NCBI RefSeq assembly: GCF_002797855.1
Contig: NZ_PGFB01000004.1
Span: 124,001-188,000 of the forward strand
From: Compostimonas suwonensis
GTDB lineage: Bacteria; Actinomycetota; Actinomycetes; Actinomycetales; Microbacteriaceae
DNA: 64,000 nt
Direction of reading: 5' to 3'
The notes under the pieces are model-generated. The model was not told the DNA's origin. It did no database searches and was given only the letters and a program-made list of their open reading frames with translations. Positions 32,433 through 40,657 of the stretch are shown here, piece by piece. Position 1 is the stretch's first letter; each line of letters begins with the position of its first letter. A program made the translations under genes and the position numbers.

Positions 32433-33518
32433 ATGAGTTCCACGAACGACCTGCGGGTGACCTCCTTCGAAGCGCTGCCGTCGCCGGCCGAGCTCCGCGA
32501 CGAGCTGCCCCTCACCGCCGCGCACCAAGACCTCGTGTCTGCGAGCCGTGCCGCCGTCGAGGCCATCGTCCGCGGCGACGACGACAGGCTGCTCGTCGTC
32601 GTCGGTCCCTGCTCGGTGCACGACCCCGTCGCGGCCCTCGAGTACGCCCGACGGCTGGCGCCCATCGCCCAGCGCCACAACGATCGGCTCCTGATCGTCA
32701 TGCGCGTCTACTTCGAGAAACCGCGGTCGACGGGCGGCTGGAAGGGCCTCATCAACGACCCCTACCTCGACGGCAGCCACCGGGTGGCCGACGGGCTCCG
32801 GATCGCGCGGAAGCTCCTGCTCGACATCCTCGACCTCGGTCTGCCCGTCGGCTGCGAGTTCCTCGAGCCGACGAGCCCCCAGTACATCGCCGACACCGTG
32901 AGCTGGGGCGCCATCGGGGCTCGCACCACCGAGAGCCAGATCCACCGTCAGCTCGCCTCCGGCCTCTCCATGCCCATCGGCTTCAAGAACGCGACCGACG
33001 GCGACGTGCAGGTGGCCGTCGACGGATGCACCGTGGCGAGCCAGTCGCACGTCTTCTTCGGAGTCGACGACGACGGCGCCGCATCCGTCGTGACGACGAC
33101 CGGCAACACCGCCGCCCATGTCATCCTGCGCGGCGGTCGCGGCGGGCCCAACTACACGACCCCCGACCTCGCCGCAGCCGCCCGGCTGCTCGCCGCAGCG
33201 GGACGCCCCGCGCGACTCGTCGTCGACGCGAGCCACGCGAACAGCGGCAAAGACCACGTGCGCCAGGCGGCCGTGGTGCGCGAACTGGCCGGTCAGATCG
33301 CAGCCGGCGAGCCGATCGCGGGGCTCATGATGGAGAGCTTCCTCGTCGAAGGCGCGCAGAAGCTCGACGGCCGGCCCCTCGACCAGCTCACCTTCGGCCA
33401 GAGCGTCACCGATGCCTGCCTCGGCTGGGAGACCACGGAGGAACTGCTGCTCGAGCTCGTGGAAGGGCTCATGGTCGACCCCGACCACCGGAACGAGGAG
33501 CTGACCCCGGCGGTCTAG
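32433..33518 (+). CDS. aroG: 3-deoxy-7-phosphoheptulonate synthase, class I
   Basis: Protein of 361 aa, the size of AroF/G/H enzymes. Markers are VVVGPCSVHDPVAALEYA near residue 55, MRVYFEKPRSTGGWKGLINDP near 90, GCEFLEPTSPQY near 143, HVILRGGRGGPNY near 228 and VDASHANSGKDH near 265 with metal and substrate ligands. It joins PEP and erythrose 4-phosphate in the first step of aromatic synthesis. The N-terminal extension typical of feedback-sensitive class I enzymes is present. Expression should respond to Trp, Tyr and Phe supply through the attenuator. Its TAG shares CTAG with the opposite gene. Confidence 0.93.
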   Translation: MSSTNDLRVTSFEALPSPAELRDELPLTAAHQDLVSASRAAVEAIVRGDDDRLLVVVGPCSVHDPVAALEYARRLAPIAQRHNDRLLIVMRVYFEKPRSTGGWKGLINDPYLDGSHRVADGLRIARKLLLDILDLGLPVGCEFLEPTSPQYIADTVSWGAIGARTTESQIHRQLASGLSMPIGFKNATDGDVQVAVDGCTVASQSHVFFGVDDDGAASVVTTTGNTAAHVILRGGRGGPNYTTPDLAAAARLLAAAGRPARLVVDASHANSGKDHVRQAAVVRELAGQIAAGEPIAGLMMESFLVEGAQKLDGRPLDQLTFGQSVTDACLGWETTEELLLELVEGLMVDPDHRNEELTPAV

Positions 33519-33865
33519 CGCTCGGCGGGCGCAGACGTCTCGAAGTAGAGGTGGGCGTGCAGGCGGCATCCGGGGTTGAAGGCGGCCGCGCACGACGGGC
33601 AGGCGTCGACGAGCCGGTAGTCGGCGATCGTCAGCTCCTCTCCGCAGACTCCGCAGAGCACGGCGCGCTCGTGCCACGACGAGCGGGGCCATCGGCGCGC
33701 CTCGTGGTCGGCCGTCTCCGCGTGACACTCGAAACACGGGAAGTACCGGTCGCAGCAGACGAACCTGATCGCGACGACGTCGAGCTCCGAGTGGTAGTGC
33801 ACACAACGGGTCTGGTCGTCGACGACAGGGCCGTGCACCGTCGGCGTACTCGACTGACCCTTCAC
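33515..33865 (-). CDS. CHY-type zinc finger protein
   Basis: Protein of 116 aa with an unusually dense metal-binding pattern: RCVHYHS near residue 20, FVCCDRYFPCFECHAE near 37-50, VLCGVCGEEL near 70 and ACPSCAAAFNPGC near 88-98. This is the CHY zinc finger, coordinating about three zinc ions; function is unknown in bacteria. Two GTG codons are adjacent; the second, at 33865, lies 6 bases from a TAGCCT box and is preferred over 33868. Its stop shares CTAG with aroG, and its promoter is back to back with that of thiM. Confidence 0.8.
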   Translation of the reverse strand: MKGQSSTPTVHGPVVDDQTRCVHYHSELDVVAIRFVCCDRYFPCFECHAETADHEARRWPRSSWHERAVLCGVCGEELTIADYRLVDACPSCAAAFNPGCRLHAHLYFETSAPAER

Positions 33866-33871
33866 CACTCG

Positions 33872-33877
33872 AGGCTA
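33872..33877 (-). promoter_or_regulatory. -10 box TAGCCT of the CHY finger gene
   Basis: On the minus strand TAGCCT is followed by 6 bases and the GTG at 33865. It lies only 5 bases from the -10 box of thiM on the other strand. Confidence 0.5.
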
Positions 33878-33882
33878 ACCCG

Positions 33883-33888
33883 TAGACT
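33883..33888 (+). promoter_or_regulatory. -10 box TAGACT of the thiM operon
   Basis: TAGACT would place the transcription start near 33895, five bases before the TPP aptamer. A TTCACC element at 33861-33866 may be its -35. Confidence 0.45.
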
Positions 33889-33899
33889 GTCGGTGCAGT

Positions 33900-33979
33900 G
33901 ACACGGGGTGCCCGCGACGGAAGCGGGCTGAGATCACACCCGTCGAACCTGATCTAGTTAGAACTAGCGAAGGGATGTC
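33900..33979 (+). ncRNA. TPP riboswitch (THI element)
   Basis: The conserved THI-box order is complete: ACGGGGTGCCC, then GGGCTGAGATCACACCCGT, GAACCTGATCTAGTTAGAAC and AGCGAAGGGATGTC. GACAC at 33900-33904 and ATGTC at 33975-33979 close stem P1. The thiM ribosome site GAAGGGA (33969-33975) is itself part of the aptamer's conserved 3' segment, so ligand binding should hide it directly and block translation, without need for a separate terminator. Confidence 0.93.
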
Positions 33980-33983
33980 GCGA

Positions 33984-34922
33984 ATGAGCATTCGCACGCC
34001 GAACGACCATGCCCGCACAGAGCATGCCGAACAGCCAGAGCACGCCGAACAGCCAGAGCACGCCGAGCAGCCAGAGCACGCCGGATACACCGGCCACGCC
34101 TCTCGGGCCGGGGAGCTCCTCCGCGAGCTGCGCGAGACCAATCCTCTTGTGCAGTGCCTCACCAACACCGTCGTGACGAACTTCACGGCCAACGTGCTGC
34201 TCGCGGTCGGAGCCTCGCCCGCGATGGTCGACATCCCGGGTGAGGCAGGGGTGTTCGCCGGCATCGCGTCCGGCGTGCTCGTCAACCTCGGCACCCCGCA
34301 CGCCGAGCAGCGCGCGGCCATGCTCGAGGCCGCCCGGGCCGCGCACGAGGCGCGCACACCCTGGGTGCTCGACCCCGTGGCCGTCGGGGCGCTGACCGTG
34401 CGCACGGCCCTCGCTCACCAGCTGCTGGAGTTCCGGCCGACCATCATCCGCGGCAACGCCTCCGAGATCATCGCCCTCGCCGGCACAGGCGCCGGCGGCC
34501 GCGGTGTCGACGCGACCGACGAGGCCGAGTCGGCGCTTCCCGCGGCCCGCGAGCTCGCCCGGCGCCACGGCTCGGTCGTCGCCGTCTCGGGGCCGGTCGA
34601 CGTCACCACCGACGGCGACACGGTCGTGCGCACCCGCAACGGGCACCATCACCTGACCCTCGTGACGGGCGGAGGCTGCGCTCTCGGCGCCGTGATGGCG
34701 GGCTTCGCCTCGCTCGAGACCGGGATGACAGGGGCGACCCACCTCACGACGACCGTCGCCGCCGTTCTCGCGTACACCGTGGCCGCAGAGCAGGCGGCCG
34801 AGCAGGCGACAGGCCCCGGCAGCTTCTCCCCCGCGTTCCTCGACCGGCTCCACGACCTCGATCCGGCCGTGCTCGACGAGCGGGCGCGCGCCGACTCGAG
34901 TGCAGGGGAGGTCCGGGCATGA
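33984..34922 (+). CDS. thiM: Hydroxyethylthiazole kinase
   Basis: Protein of 312 aa from the ATG at 33984, 8 bases after AAGGGA; an ATG at 33975 lies inside the riboswitch and is less likely. The kinase core begins near residue 45: [29 protein letters not shown], then DPVAVGA near 130, [12 protein letters not shown] near 155 and [15 protein letters not shown] near 230, the anion-hole and catalytic region. It phosphorylates the thiazole alcohol for thiamin salvage. The N-terminus carries three HAEQPE repeats from an 18-bp tandem repeat, absent from typical ThiM. It overlaps thiE by 4 bases. Confidence 0.92.
   Translation: MSIRTPNDHARTEHAEQPEHAEQPEHAEQPEHAGYTGHASRAGELLRELRETNPLVQCLTNTVVTNFTANVLLAVGASPAMVDIPGEAGVFAGIASGVLVNLGTPHAEQRAAMLEAARAAHEARTPWVLDPVAVGALTVRTALAHQLLEFRPTIIRGNASEIIALAGTGAGGRGVDATDEAESALPAARELARRHGSVVAVSGPVDVTTDGDTVVRTRNGHHHLTLVTGGGCALGAVMAGFASLETGMTGATHLTTTVAAVLAYTVAAEQAAEQATGPGSFSPAFLDRLHDLDPAVLDERARADSSAGEVRA
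34026..34079 (+). repeat. 18-bp repeat, three copies, in thiM
   Basis: Units 34026-34043, 34044-34061 and 34062-34079 are nearly identical (core GAACAGCCAGAGCAC) and encode an HAEQPE tail ahead of the enzyme domain. Confidence 0.9.
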
Positions 34923-35581
34923 GCAGCATCACCGCAGCGGCCGACCTGAGCGTCTACCTCGTGACGGATGCCGCGGCGAGCGCCCCGCGCGCGGTGCTCG
35001 ACGTCATCGCGCTCGCCGTCTCCGGAGGCGTGAGCGCCGTTCAGATCCGCGAGAAGACGGCGAGCGCGAGCGAGCTCTACGCCCTCGTCGTCGAGGCCTC
35101 CCGCGTGATCGACGGCCGGGCGGCGCTGCTCGTGGACGACCGCCTCGACATCGTTCTCGCGGCTCGCCAGGCGGGAGCCCGGGTCGACGGCGTGCACCTC
35201 GGCCAGAGCGACCTGCCCGTCGCGGCCGCCCGCGCCCTGCTGGGCGAGCACGCGATCGTCGGCCTCACCGCCAACACCCCCGAGCACCTCGCGGCGGTCG
35301 CGGCGCTGCCCGCCGGCACCGTCGACTATCTCGGGCTCGGAGTCATCCGCCCGACGGCGACGAAACCCGATCATCCCGAACCGCTCGGCATCGACGGCTT
35401 CGCACGACTCGCGGCGACGACGGCACTGCCCTGCGTCGCGATCGGAGGCGTCGCCCTCGGCGACGCCGCCGCTCTGCGCGCTGCCGGAGCCGCGGGACTC
35501 GCCATCGTCTCGGCGATCGCGTCGACGGCCGACCCGTCCGAGGCCGCACGCGCCTTCCGCGCGGCATGGGCCGCACGATGA
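34919..35581 (+). CDS. thiE: Thiamine-phosphate synthase
   Basis: Protein of 220 aa, a TIM barrel. It has VQIREKTAS near residue 40 (pyrophosphate-binding), [10 protein letters not shown] near 73, [12 protein letters not shown] near 90, [14 protein letters not shown] near 140 (mobile loop) and [27 protein letters not shown] near 175. It couples thiazole phosphate with pyrimidine pyrophosphate. It overlaps both neighbours by 4 bases and belongs to the riboswitch operon. Confidence 0.93.
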   Translation: MSSITAAADLSVYLVTDAAASAPRAVLDVIALAVSGGVSAVQIREKTASASELYALVVEASRVIDGRAALLVDDRLDIVLAARQAGARVDGVHLGQSDLPVAAARALLGEHAIVGLTANTPEHLAAVAALPAGTVDYLGLGVIRPTATKPDHPEPLGIDGFARLAATTALPCVAIGGVALGDAAALRAAGAAGLAIVSAIASTADPSEAARAFRAAWAAR

Positions 35582-37155
35582 GCCGCGCACCCATGAGCTC
35601 AGCGCCGATCCCGCGGGTGCTGAGCATCGCCGGCACCGACCCGAGCGGCGGCGCCGGCATCCAGGCCGACCTCAAGTCCATCGCGGCGAACGGGGGCTAC
35701 GGCATGGCCGCCGTCACCGCGCTCGTCGCGCAGAACACTCACGGGGTGCGCAGCATCCACGTGCCGCCCGTGGCCTTCCTGCGCGAACAGCTCGACGCGG
35801 TGAGCGATGACGTCGAGATCGACGCGGTCAAGATCGGCATGCTCGGCACAACGCAGATCGTGCGCACGGTCGAGAGCTGGCTCATCGAGGTGCGCCCGCC
35901 GATCGTCGTGCTCGACCCCGTGATGGTCGCGACGAGCGGGGACAGACTGCTCGATGCCGAGGCGGAAGCCGCGCTCGCGGGCATGCTGCCCCTCGTCGAC
36001 CTCGTGACGCCCAACCTCGCCGAGCTGGCCGTGCTCGCGGGACTCGCGGGCTCCGCGCACCCGCGCTCGGTGCCGCCGGGCTCCGCGCACCCGAGCTCCG
36101 CGCCCGCCCGCGACTGGGCGGGGGCGCTCGCCCAGGCCCGCCGGGTGAGCGAGCGCTGGAACGTGATCGTGCTCGTCAAGGGCGGCCATCTCGGCACGGA
36201 CGCCTCGCCCGACGCCCTCGTCGACGGCGCGACGCTCGTCGAGTTCCCCGGCGTGCGCGTCGACACCCGTAACACACACGGAACGGGCTGCTCCCTCTCG
36301 AGCGCGATGGCGACCCTCCAGGCCCGCAACCACGACTGGGCCGCCTCGCTGCGGCAGGCCAAGGCCTGGCTGACCGAGAGCCTGCTGCGCTCCGAGGAGC
36401 TGCACGTGGGCTCGGGCAACGGCCCCGTCCACCACTTCGCCGGGCTGTACGCGAGGGCCGGTCTCTCGGACGCCGAGACGGAAATCAGCGCGGCGACCAC
36501 CCCAGCGCAGATCACCGGCGACTGGTGGGATGCGATCGCCGGCATCCGTGACGGCATCGACGCGCTGCCCTTCGTCACGGGTCTCGCCGACGGCACCCTC
36601 GAACGCGACGACTTCCTCGCCTACCTCGCGCAGGACGCGCTCTACCTCCGCGACTACGCACGGGTGCTCGCCCGGGCGAGCCAGCTCGCGCCCACGAGCG
36701 AGGAGCAGGCCTTCTGGGCCACGAGCGCGAGCGGCTCGATCCTCGGCGAGCTCGAGCTGCACCGCGAGTGGCTGGGCGGCGAGCCGGGTGCGACGTTCGA
36801 GGCGCATCCCGTCACGACCGCGTATCTCAACCATCTCGCAGCGGCCGGCGCCGGCACGAGCTATCCCGTTCTCGTGGCCGCGCTGCTCCCGTGCTTCTGG
36901 CTGTACCAGGATGCCGGCGAACGACTGCACACACGCTCGCATCCGGGGCATCCCTACGCCTCCTGGCTCGACACCTATGCAGACCCGGCGTTCCGCATGG
37001 CCACCGACCGGGCGATCGCCATCGTGGGCCGAGCCGCGGCGAGCGCGCCTACGGCGGAACGCGACGCGATGCGGCGCGCGTTCTCCGAGTCGGCGCGGCA
37101 CGAGCTCGCCTTCTTCGCGATGTTCCCGGAGGCACCGGACAAGCCTTCGGAATAG
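35578..37155 (+). CDS. thiD: ThiD-TenA fusion: HMP(-P) kinase and aminopyrimidine aminohydrolase
   Basis: Protein of 525 aa. Residues 10-290 are ThiD: VLSIAGTDPSGGAGIQADLK near 15, VLDPVMVATSGD near 115, VLVKGGHLG near 200 and NTHGTGCSLSSAMATLQA near 240 with the catalytic cysteine region. Residues 315-525 are TenA, with FVTGLADGTLERDDFLAYLAQD near 335, LLPCFWLYQDAG near 440 with the catalytic Cys and Tyr, and HELAFFAMF at the end. It salvages and phosphorylates the pyrimidine half of thiamin. A GSAHP-containing 30-base repeat near residue 160 looks like a local duplication. Last gene of the operon. Confidence 0.92.
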   Translation: MSRAPMSSAPIPRVLSIAGTDPSGGAGIQADLKSIAANGGYGMAAVTALVAQNTHGVRSIHVPPVAFLREQLDAVSDDVEIDAVKIGMLGTTQIVRTVESWLIEVRPPIVVLDPVMVATSGDRLLDAEAEAALAGMLPLVDLVTPNLAELAVLAGLAGSAHPRSVPPGSAHPSSAPARDWAGALAQARRVSERWNVIVLVKGGHLGTDASPDALVDGATLVEFPGVRVDTRNTHGTGCSLSSAMATLQARNHDWAASLRQAKAWLTESLLRSEELHVGSGNGPVHHFAGLYARAGLSDAETEISAATTPAQITGDWWDAIAGIRDGIDALPFVTGLADGTLERDDFLAYLAQDALYLRDYARVLARASQLAPTSEEQAFWATSASGSILGELELHREWLGGEPGATFEAHPVTTAYLNHLAAAGAGTSYPVLVAALLPCFWLYQDAGERLHTRSHPGHPYASWLDTYADPAFRMATDRAIAIVGRAAASAPTAERDAMRRAFSESARHELAFFAMFPEAPDKPSE

Positions 37156-37161
37156 TCGGAA

Positions 37162-37167
37162 TAGGGT
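37162..37167 (+). promoter_or_regulatory. -10 box TAGGGT of the M20 peptidase gene
   Basis: TAGGGT is followed by 6 bases and the ATG at 37174, giving this gene its own promoter despite a gap of only 18 bases after the thiamin operon. Confidence 0.5.
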
Positions 37168-37173
37168 GTACCC

Positions 37174-38535
37174 ATGAGCGATGCGGATCTGGAGCGGTTC
37201 CGGTCGCTGCTGCGGATGGCCACGGTCTCGAGCCTCACCCCCGACGAGGTCGACTGGAGCCGCTTCGCGAGCTTCGCCGATCTCGTCGAACAGCTCTATC
37301 CTCGTGTGCACGAGCACCTCGCCCGCGAGATCGTCGACGGGCACACCCTGCTCTGGCATTGGGTCGGGCGGGAGACCGGCGATCCGACCGTGCTCATGGC
37401 GCACTACGACGTCGTGAGCGTCGTCGAGTCCGAGTGGAGCAGCCCGCCCTTCGAGGCACGGCTCGTCGGCGACGGCGGCGACAGCGACGACGACTCCCAG
37501 ATCGTGGCCCGCGGCGTGCTCGACGACAAGGGCTCCCTCGTCGCCCTCCTCGAGGCGATCGAAGGGGCGCTCGAGAGCGGATACCAGCCTCTCCACGACG
37601 TCTACCTGCTCAGCACGCACGACGAGGAGGTGGCCGGCTCGGGCGCGCCCGCCGCTGTCGCCCTCTTCGCGAGCCGCGGCATCCGCCCCGGCTTCGTGCT
37701 CGACGAGGGCGGCTCGGTGCGCGAGGGCATCCTGCCCGGGGTCGAGCGCGCGATCGCGGTCGTCGGCGTCACCGAGCGGGGCATCATCAACCTCGAGCTG
37801 CTGGCGAAGGATGCCGGTGGGCACGCCTCGACGCCGCCGCCGCCACCCGCGCTGCTGGCCACCCAGCGCATCGCCCGCGCCATCGACCGTTTGAGCCGCC
37901 GGCCGTTCCCCGCCACCGTGCCGGCCCCCATCGCCGAGCTCGTGCGCACCGCAGCACCCTACGCCGACGCCGAGCACCGCGAGCTCTACACGAGCCCGGG
38001 CCGCAATGCGCGGGCCATCGTGCGCGCCCTCAACGCCCACTCGAACCGCTCCGCCGCCATGCTGCGCACCACCGTCGCCATCACCCAGCTGCGCGGCAGC
38101 GCGGGCGCCAACGTGCTCGCGACGCGGGCGAGTGCGGTCGCCAACATCCGGGTGAACCCGGGCAGCAGCGTCGCCGCCGTCATCGAGCGCGTCGCCCGCA
38201 TCATCGACGACCCCCTCGTCGAGCTGCGCGTGCTCTCGGCGAGCGAGCCCTCGCCCGTCTCCCCCACCGGCGCGCCCGGCGACGGCGGACCGTTCTCGGT
38301 GCTGCGGGAGACCATCTCCGAGGTCTTCCCCGAGGCGATCGTCGCACCCTACGTGCAGACGGGAGGCAGCGATGCGCGCCACTTCGCCCCGATCAGCGAC
38401 CGGATCTACCGCTTCATCCCCTTCGAGATCACGCCGGCGCTGCAGCTCGGCGTGCACGGCGCCGACGAACGGCTGCCCGTCTCGCAGTTCCGCCGCGCGA
38501 TCGGCTTCTACCGACGGCTGCTCGAGCGGCTCTGA
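37174..38535 (+). CDS. M20-family metallopeptidase (carboxypeptidase S-like)
   Basis: Protein of 453 aa. The di-zinc ligands are visible: LMAHYDVVSV near residue 70, ARGVLDDKGSLVALLEAIE near 112, STHDEEVAGSG near 148 with the catalytic Glu pair, DEGG near 182 and GGSDARHFAPIS near 400. A lid/dimerisation domain interrupts the core at about 205-330, starting KDAGGHASTPPPPPALLA. The long size and these motifs fit carboxypeptidase S or PM20D1-type enzymes acting on N-acyl amino acids or dipeptides. No signal peptide, so cytoplasmic. Confidence 0.85.
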   Translation: MSDADLERFRSLLRMATVSSLTPDEVDWSRFASFADLVEQLYPRVHEHLAREIVDGHTLLWHWVGRETGDPTVLMAHYDVVSVVESEWSSPPFEARLVGDGGDSDDDSQIVARGVLDDKGSLVALLEAIEGALESGYQPLHDVYLLSTHDEEVAGSGAPAAVALFASRGIRPGFVLDEGGSVREGILPGVERAIAVVGVTERGIINLELLAKDAGGHASTPPPPPALLATQRIARAIDRLSRRPFPATVPAPIAELVRTAAPYADAEHRELYTSPGRNARAIVRALNAHSNRSAAMLRTTVAITQLRGSAGANVLATRASAVANIRVNPGSSVAAVIERVARIIDDPLVELRVLSASEPSPVSPTGAPGDGGPFSVLRETISEVFPEAIVAPYVQTGGSDARHFAPISDRIYRFIPFEITPALQLGVHGADERLPVSQFRRAIGFYRRLLERL

Positions 38536-38566
38536 GGCCCTCCGCACGACCGGAGCCTCCAAAGAG

Positions 38567-38581
38567 ACCGAACGTTCTGGT
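38567..38581 (+). promoter_or_regulatory. Palindromic operator in the TetR promoter
   Basis: ACC-GAACGTTC-TGGT at 38567-38581 is a near-palindrome centred on GAACGTTC and ends on the first base of the -10 box TATCCT (38581-38586), the expected place for autorepression by the gene that follows. Confidence 0.55.
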
Positions 38582-38586
38582 ATCCT
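38581..38586 (+). promoter_or_regulatory. -10 box TATCCT of the second TetR gene
   Basis: TATCCT is followed by 6 bases and the ATG at 38593. Confidence 0.55.
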
Positions 38587-38592
38587 CGACCT

Positions 38593-39177
38593 ATGAGCAC
38601 GACCCTCGAAGCACCCGCGAAACGCCCCTCCGAGGCACGCGAGCGCCTCCTGCGCACGGCATCGGAGCTGTTCTACCGCGAGGGCATCCACTCGGTCGGC
38701 GTCGACCGCATCGTCGCCGAGGCCCAGGTGACCCGGGCCACCTTCTACCGTCACTTCCCGGGCAAGGAGGAGCTCGTCCAGGCCTACCTCGAACGCGAGG
38801 ATGCCGGCATCCGCAGTATGTTCGCCGGCGCGGCCCCGCTCGCGAGCTCCCCCGAGCAGCTGCTCGATCTCGCCATCCGGGGCATCGCCGACGACGTCGC
38901 CCGCAACCACACCCGCGGCTGCCCCTTCATCAACGCCTCGGCCGAGTACCCCGATCCGCAGAGCCCCGTGCGCGTGACCGTGCGCGAGCACCGCGCGTGG
39001 TTCCACGACACCCTCGAGACCGCGCTCGTCGCGGCCGGCAGAGCGGATGCCGCGGAGAAGGCACGTGCGCTCGTGCTGCTGCGCGACGCGGCACTGGTCG
39101 GCGGCTACCTCGACGGCGCCTCCGCCATCACCCCCACCTTCGTCAGGACGGCGCGGACGATCGCCCAGCTCGACTGA
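38593..39177 (+). CDS. TetR family transcriptional regulator
   Basis: Protein of 194 aa. The DNA-binding domain at about 12-60 reads ARERLLRTASELFYREGIHSVGVDRI, then VTRATFYRHFPGKEELV, a canonical TetR recognition helix. The ligand domain carries TRGCPFINASAEYPDP near 115, a pattern common in TetR proteins of the group with a conserved RGC(P/L)F motif. It probably represses its own promoter through the palindrome at 38567-38581. Its 3' end overlaps the opposite DUF1622 gene by 35 bases. Target genes unknown. Confidence 0.87.
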   Translation: MSTTLEAPAKRPSEARERLLRTASELFYREGIHSVGVDRIVAEAQVTRATFYRHFPGKEELVQAYLEREDAGIRSMFAGAAPLASSPEQLLDLAIRGIADDVARNHTRGCPFINASAEYPDPQSPVRVTVREHRAWFHDTLETALVAAGRADAAEKARALVLLRDAALVGGYLDGASAITPTFVRTARTIAQLD

Positions 39178-39595
39178 CGCCGTCGGCCGGCTTCGCGGAG
39201 CCGACGCCGTCGGCAGAGCCTCTCGCAGCACGCGCGAGCACCTCCGGACCGGTCACGAGGGCACGACGCCAGGGGGCGACCCCGTCGATCTCGACCTGGA
39301 GCGAGAAGCTCAGCACGGTGCGGATGATCACGATGATCGCGAGCACGGCGGCATCCGTGAGCGACGGCGTGGACGTGACGGTCTTCACGAGGTCGGCGGC
39401 CACGAGGATCTCGAGGCCGAGCAGGATGACTCCGCCGATCGTCTCGCGCAGGGTCTTGAACGCCCGGGCCCCGTCACGGCTGCGGATCCACACCCGCACG
39501 GAGATGATCAAGGCGACGACGAAGCCGACGACCATGGCACTGACGCCCACGATCTCGAAGACCCGGGTGACCGTCTCGAAGAAGGCCTCGTCCAC
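39143..39595 (-). CDS. DUF1622 membrane protein
   Basis: Protein of 150 aa with three membrane segments: VFEIVGVSAMVVGFVVALIIS near 12, TIGGVILLGLEILVAADLVKTV near 55 and AAVLAIIVIIRTVLSFSLQ near 85. The segment LLGLEILVAADLVKTV followed by a short loop and IIVIIRTVLSFSL is characteristic of DUF1622, a family of unknown function. The C-terminal 40 residues are polar and low in complexity and overlap the TetR gene. GGGAGG lies 4 bases before the GTG start. Confidence 0.8.
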   Translation of the reverse strand: MDEAFFETVTRVFEIVGVSAMVVGFVVALIISVRVWIRSRDGARAFKTLRETIGGVILLGLEILVAADLVKTVTSTPSLTDAAVLAIIVIIRTVLSFSLQVEIDGVAPWRRALVTGPEVLARAARGSADGVGSAKPADGVSRAGRSSAPS

Positions 39596-39705
39596 GGCAC
39601 CTCCCGCTTCTCGAATGAGCCTGGCCCGAACAACGACGCGAATAACGCCGCCTGAACAGCGTCGGTCGAAAATCGCCGTTGAACACCACTGTCTGCACCA
39701 CAGCG

Positions 39706-39711
39706 TAGCCT
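39706..39711 (+). promoter_or_regulatory. -10 box TAGCCT of a small gene
   Basis: TAGCCT is followed by 6 bases and the ATG at 39718. Confidence 0.5.
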
Positions 39712-39717
39712 GGATGC

Positions 39718-40065
39718 ATGGACGTCCCCGTGAGCATCGAGGTGCTGCGCCAGGAGGCCCGAGACGAACTGTCCGCGGTCATCGACTACCGCTGCCGTCT
39801 CGGCGACGATCCGTGGGAGTTCATGCCGCTGCTGCCCACGGTCGACGAGCACGTCGTCGCGACGCTCCGCTCCGATCTCATGGAGTCGCAGAGCCTCGGC
39901 GAGGAGCGCGCCCGAGCCCACCACCCGGCCGCTCCCCCCGATGTCGCGGTCGAGTTCGAGTACGGCATCCTGCGCCGGATCGCCCTCACCCATCCCGAGC
40001 TCACCCGGGCCGTCTGGGCGATGGTGTCGCGGCTGCACGACGACCACGAGCACCGTCAGGCCTGA
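39718..40065 (+). CDS. Hypothetical protein, 115 aa
   Basis: Soluble, mostly helical protein with no recognised motif; notable stretches are LRQEARDELSAVIDYRCRLGDDPWEFMPLLPTV-like N-terminal helices and a C-terminal region EFEYGILRRIALTHPEL. It has its own leaderless promoter and good codon bias, so it is likely a real gene. It overlaps the opposite gene by 10 bases at its 3' end. Function unknown. Confidence 0.6.
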   Translation: MDVPVSIEVLRQEARDELSAVIDYRCRLGDDPWEFMPLLPTVDEHVVATLRSDLMESQSLGEERARAHHPAAPPDVAVEFEYGILRRIALTHPELTRAVWAMVSRLHDDHEHRQA

Positions 40066-40469
40066 GGCACGCCGAGCAGCGCGAGCAGAGCGAGCGCGTA
40101 GGCATCGGCGGCATCCGCGGCCTCGAATGATCGCGGCGGCCCGTCGTCCGATCGCACGGTGACCGCGTGGCCACCGTCGTCGATCCGCTGCAAGGCCAGG
40201 AACCGGTCGCCCAGGCGTTCGCGCAGCTGATCCTCGCGGGGCAGCCAGAGCGCGCTCTCGAGGGCGACGGAGTCGAGGGCCCACTCGGTCGTGCCGTTGA
40301 AGCCGAGGATCGTGCCCGTGTCGAACTCGTGGGCCTCGATCGTCATCTCGCTCACGGTGAAGACGTCGCCCTCGAACTCGTCGCCCTCGATCCTGAAGGC
40401 GTCGCCCGATGCCGGTCGCCACTCCAGCCCGCGGGCACGGAGCCTGCGCGCGTGCTCATTCGAGATCAT
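40056..40469 (-). CDS. Conserved small protein, unknown function
   Basis: Protein of 137 aa from the ATG at 40469, chosen because the sequence upstream in frame loses the codon bias. The core FRIEGDEFEGDVFTVSEMTIEA is followed by GTILGFNGTTEWALDSVALE and LPREDQLRERLGDRFLALQR. I recall this family in Microbacteriaceae, sometimes labelled CpaE-like pilus assembly protein, but nothing in the sequence (no P-loop, no receiver domain) supports that label. It looks like a compact alpha/beta domain of unknown role. Confidence 0.6.
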   Translation of the reverse strand: MISNEHARRLRARGLEWRPASGDAFRIEGDEFEGDVFTVSEMTIEAHEFDTGTILGFNGTTEWALDSVALESALWLPREDQLRERLGDRFLALQRIDDGGHAVTVRSDDGPPRSFEAADAADAYALALLALLGVPQA

Positions 40470-40547
40470 CCGCCCATTATGCGCCTCCGCCCTGCACCCG
40501 CGCCGGCGGATGTCCGCCACGACTCGCGAACGCCTCGCCGAAAAGTA

Positions 40548-40574
40548 TTGGCACTCTCCTACAGAGAGTGCTAA
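40548..40574 (+). promoter_or_regulatory. CIRCE element (HrcA operator)
   Basis: TTGGCACTC, a 9-base spacer, then GAGTGCTAA. This matches the CIRCE consensus with one substitution in the left arm and lies 84 bases before the hsp20 start. Confidence 0.88.
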
Positions 40575-40584
40575 ATTTGAGCTA

Positions 40585-40605
40585 GTTGAGTCACAATGAC
40601 TCAAC
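40585..40605 (+). promoter_or_regulatory. HAIR element (HspR operator)
   Basis: TTGAGT, a 7-base spacer, then ACTCAA, the core of the HspR-associated inverted repeat. The full palindrome extends over 10-base arms from 40584 to 40606. It lies 10 bases after the CIRCE element. Confidence 0.82.
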
Positions 40606-40657
40606 TTTCAGAAACCGTGAAGACCGCGTGAGCGGCCGATGTGAAGGAGTAATGACA

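Noticed and set aside
33975-33983. Earlier ATG for thiM at 33975
   Set aside because: It lies inside the conserved 3' strand of the TPP aptamer and leaves no ribosome site; the ATG at 33984 has one at the right distance.
35599-39231. Open frame of 1210 codons on the minus strand
   Set aside because: It spans the opposite strand of the ThiD-TenA, M20 peptidase and TetR genes, all with clear motifs; no domain is visible in it.
36768-40130. Open frame of 1120 codons on the plus strand
   Set aside because: Out-of-frame shadow across several real genes, dominated by Arg, Ala and Pro as expected from GC-rich shifted frames.
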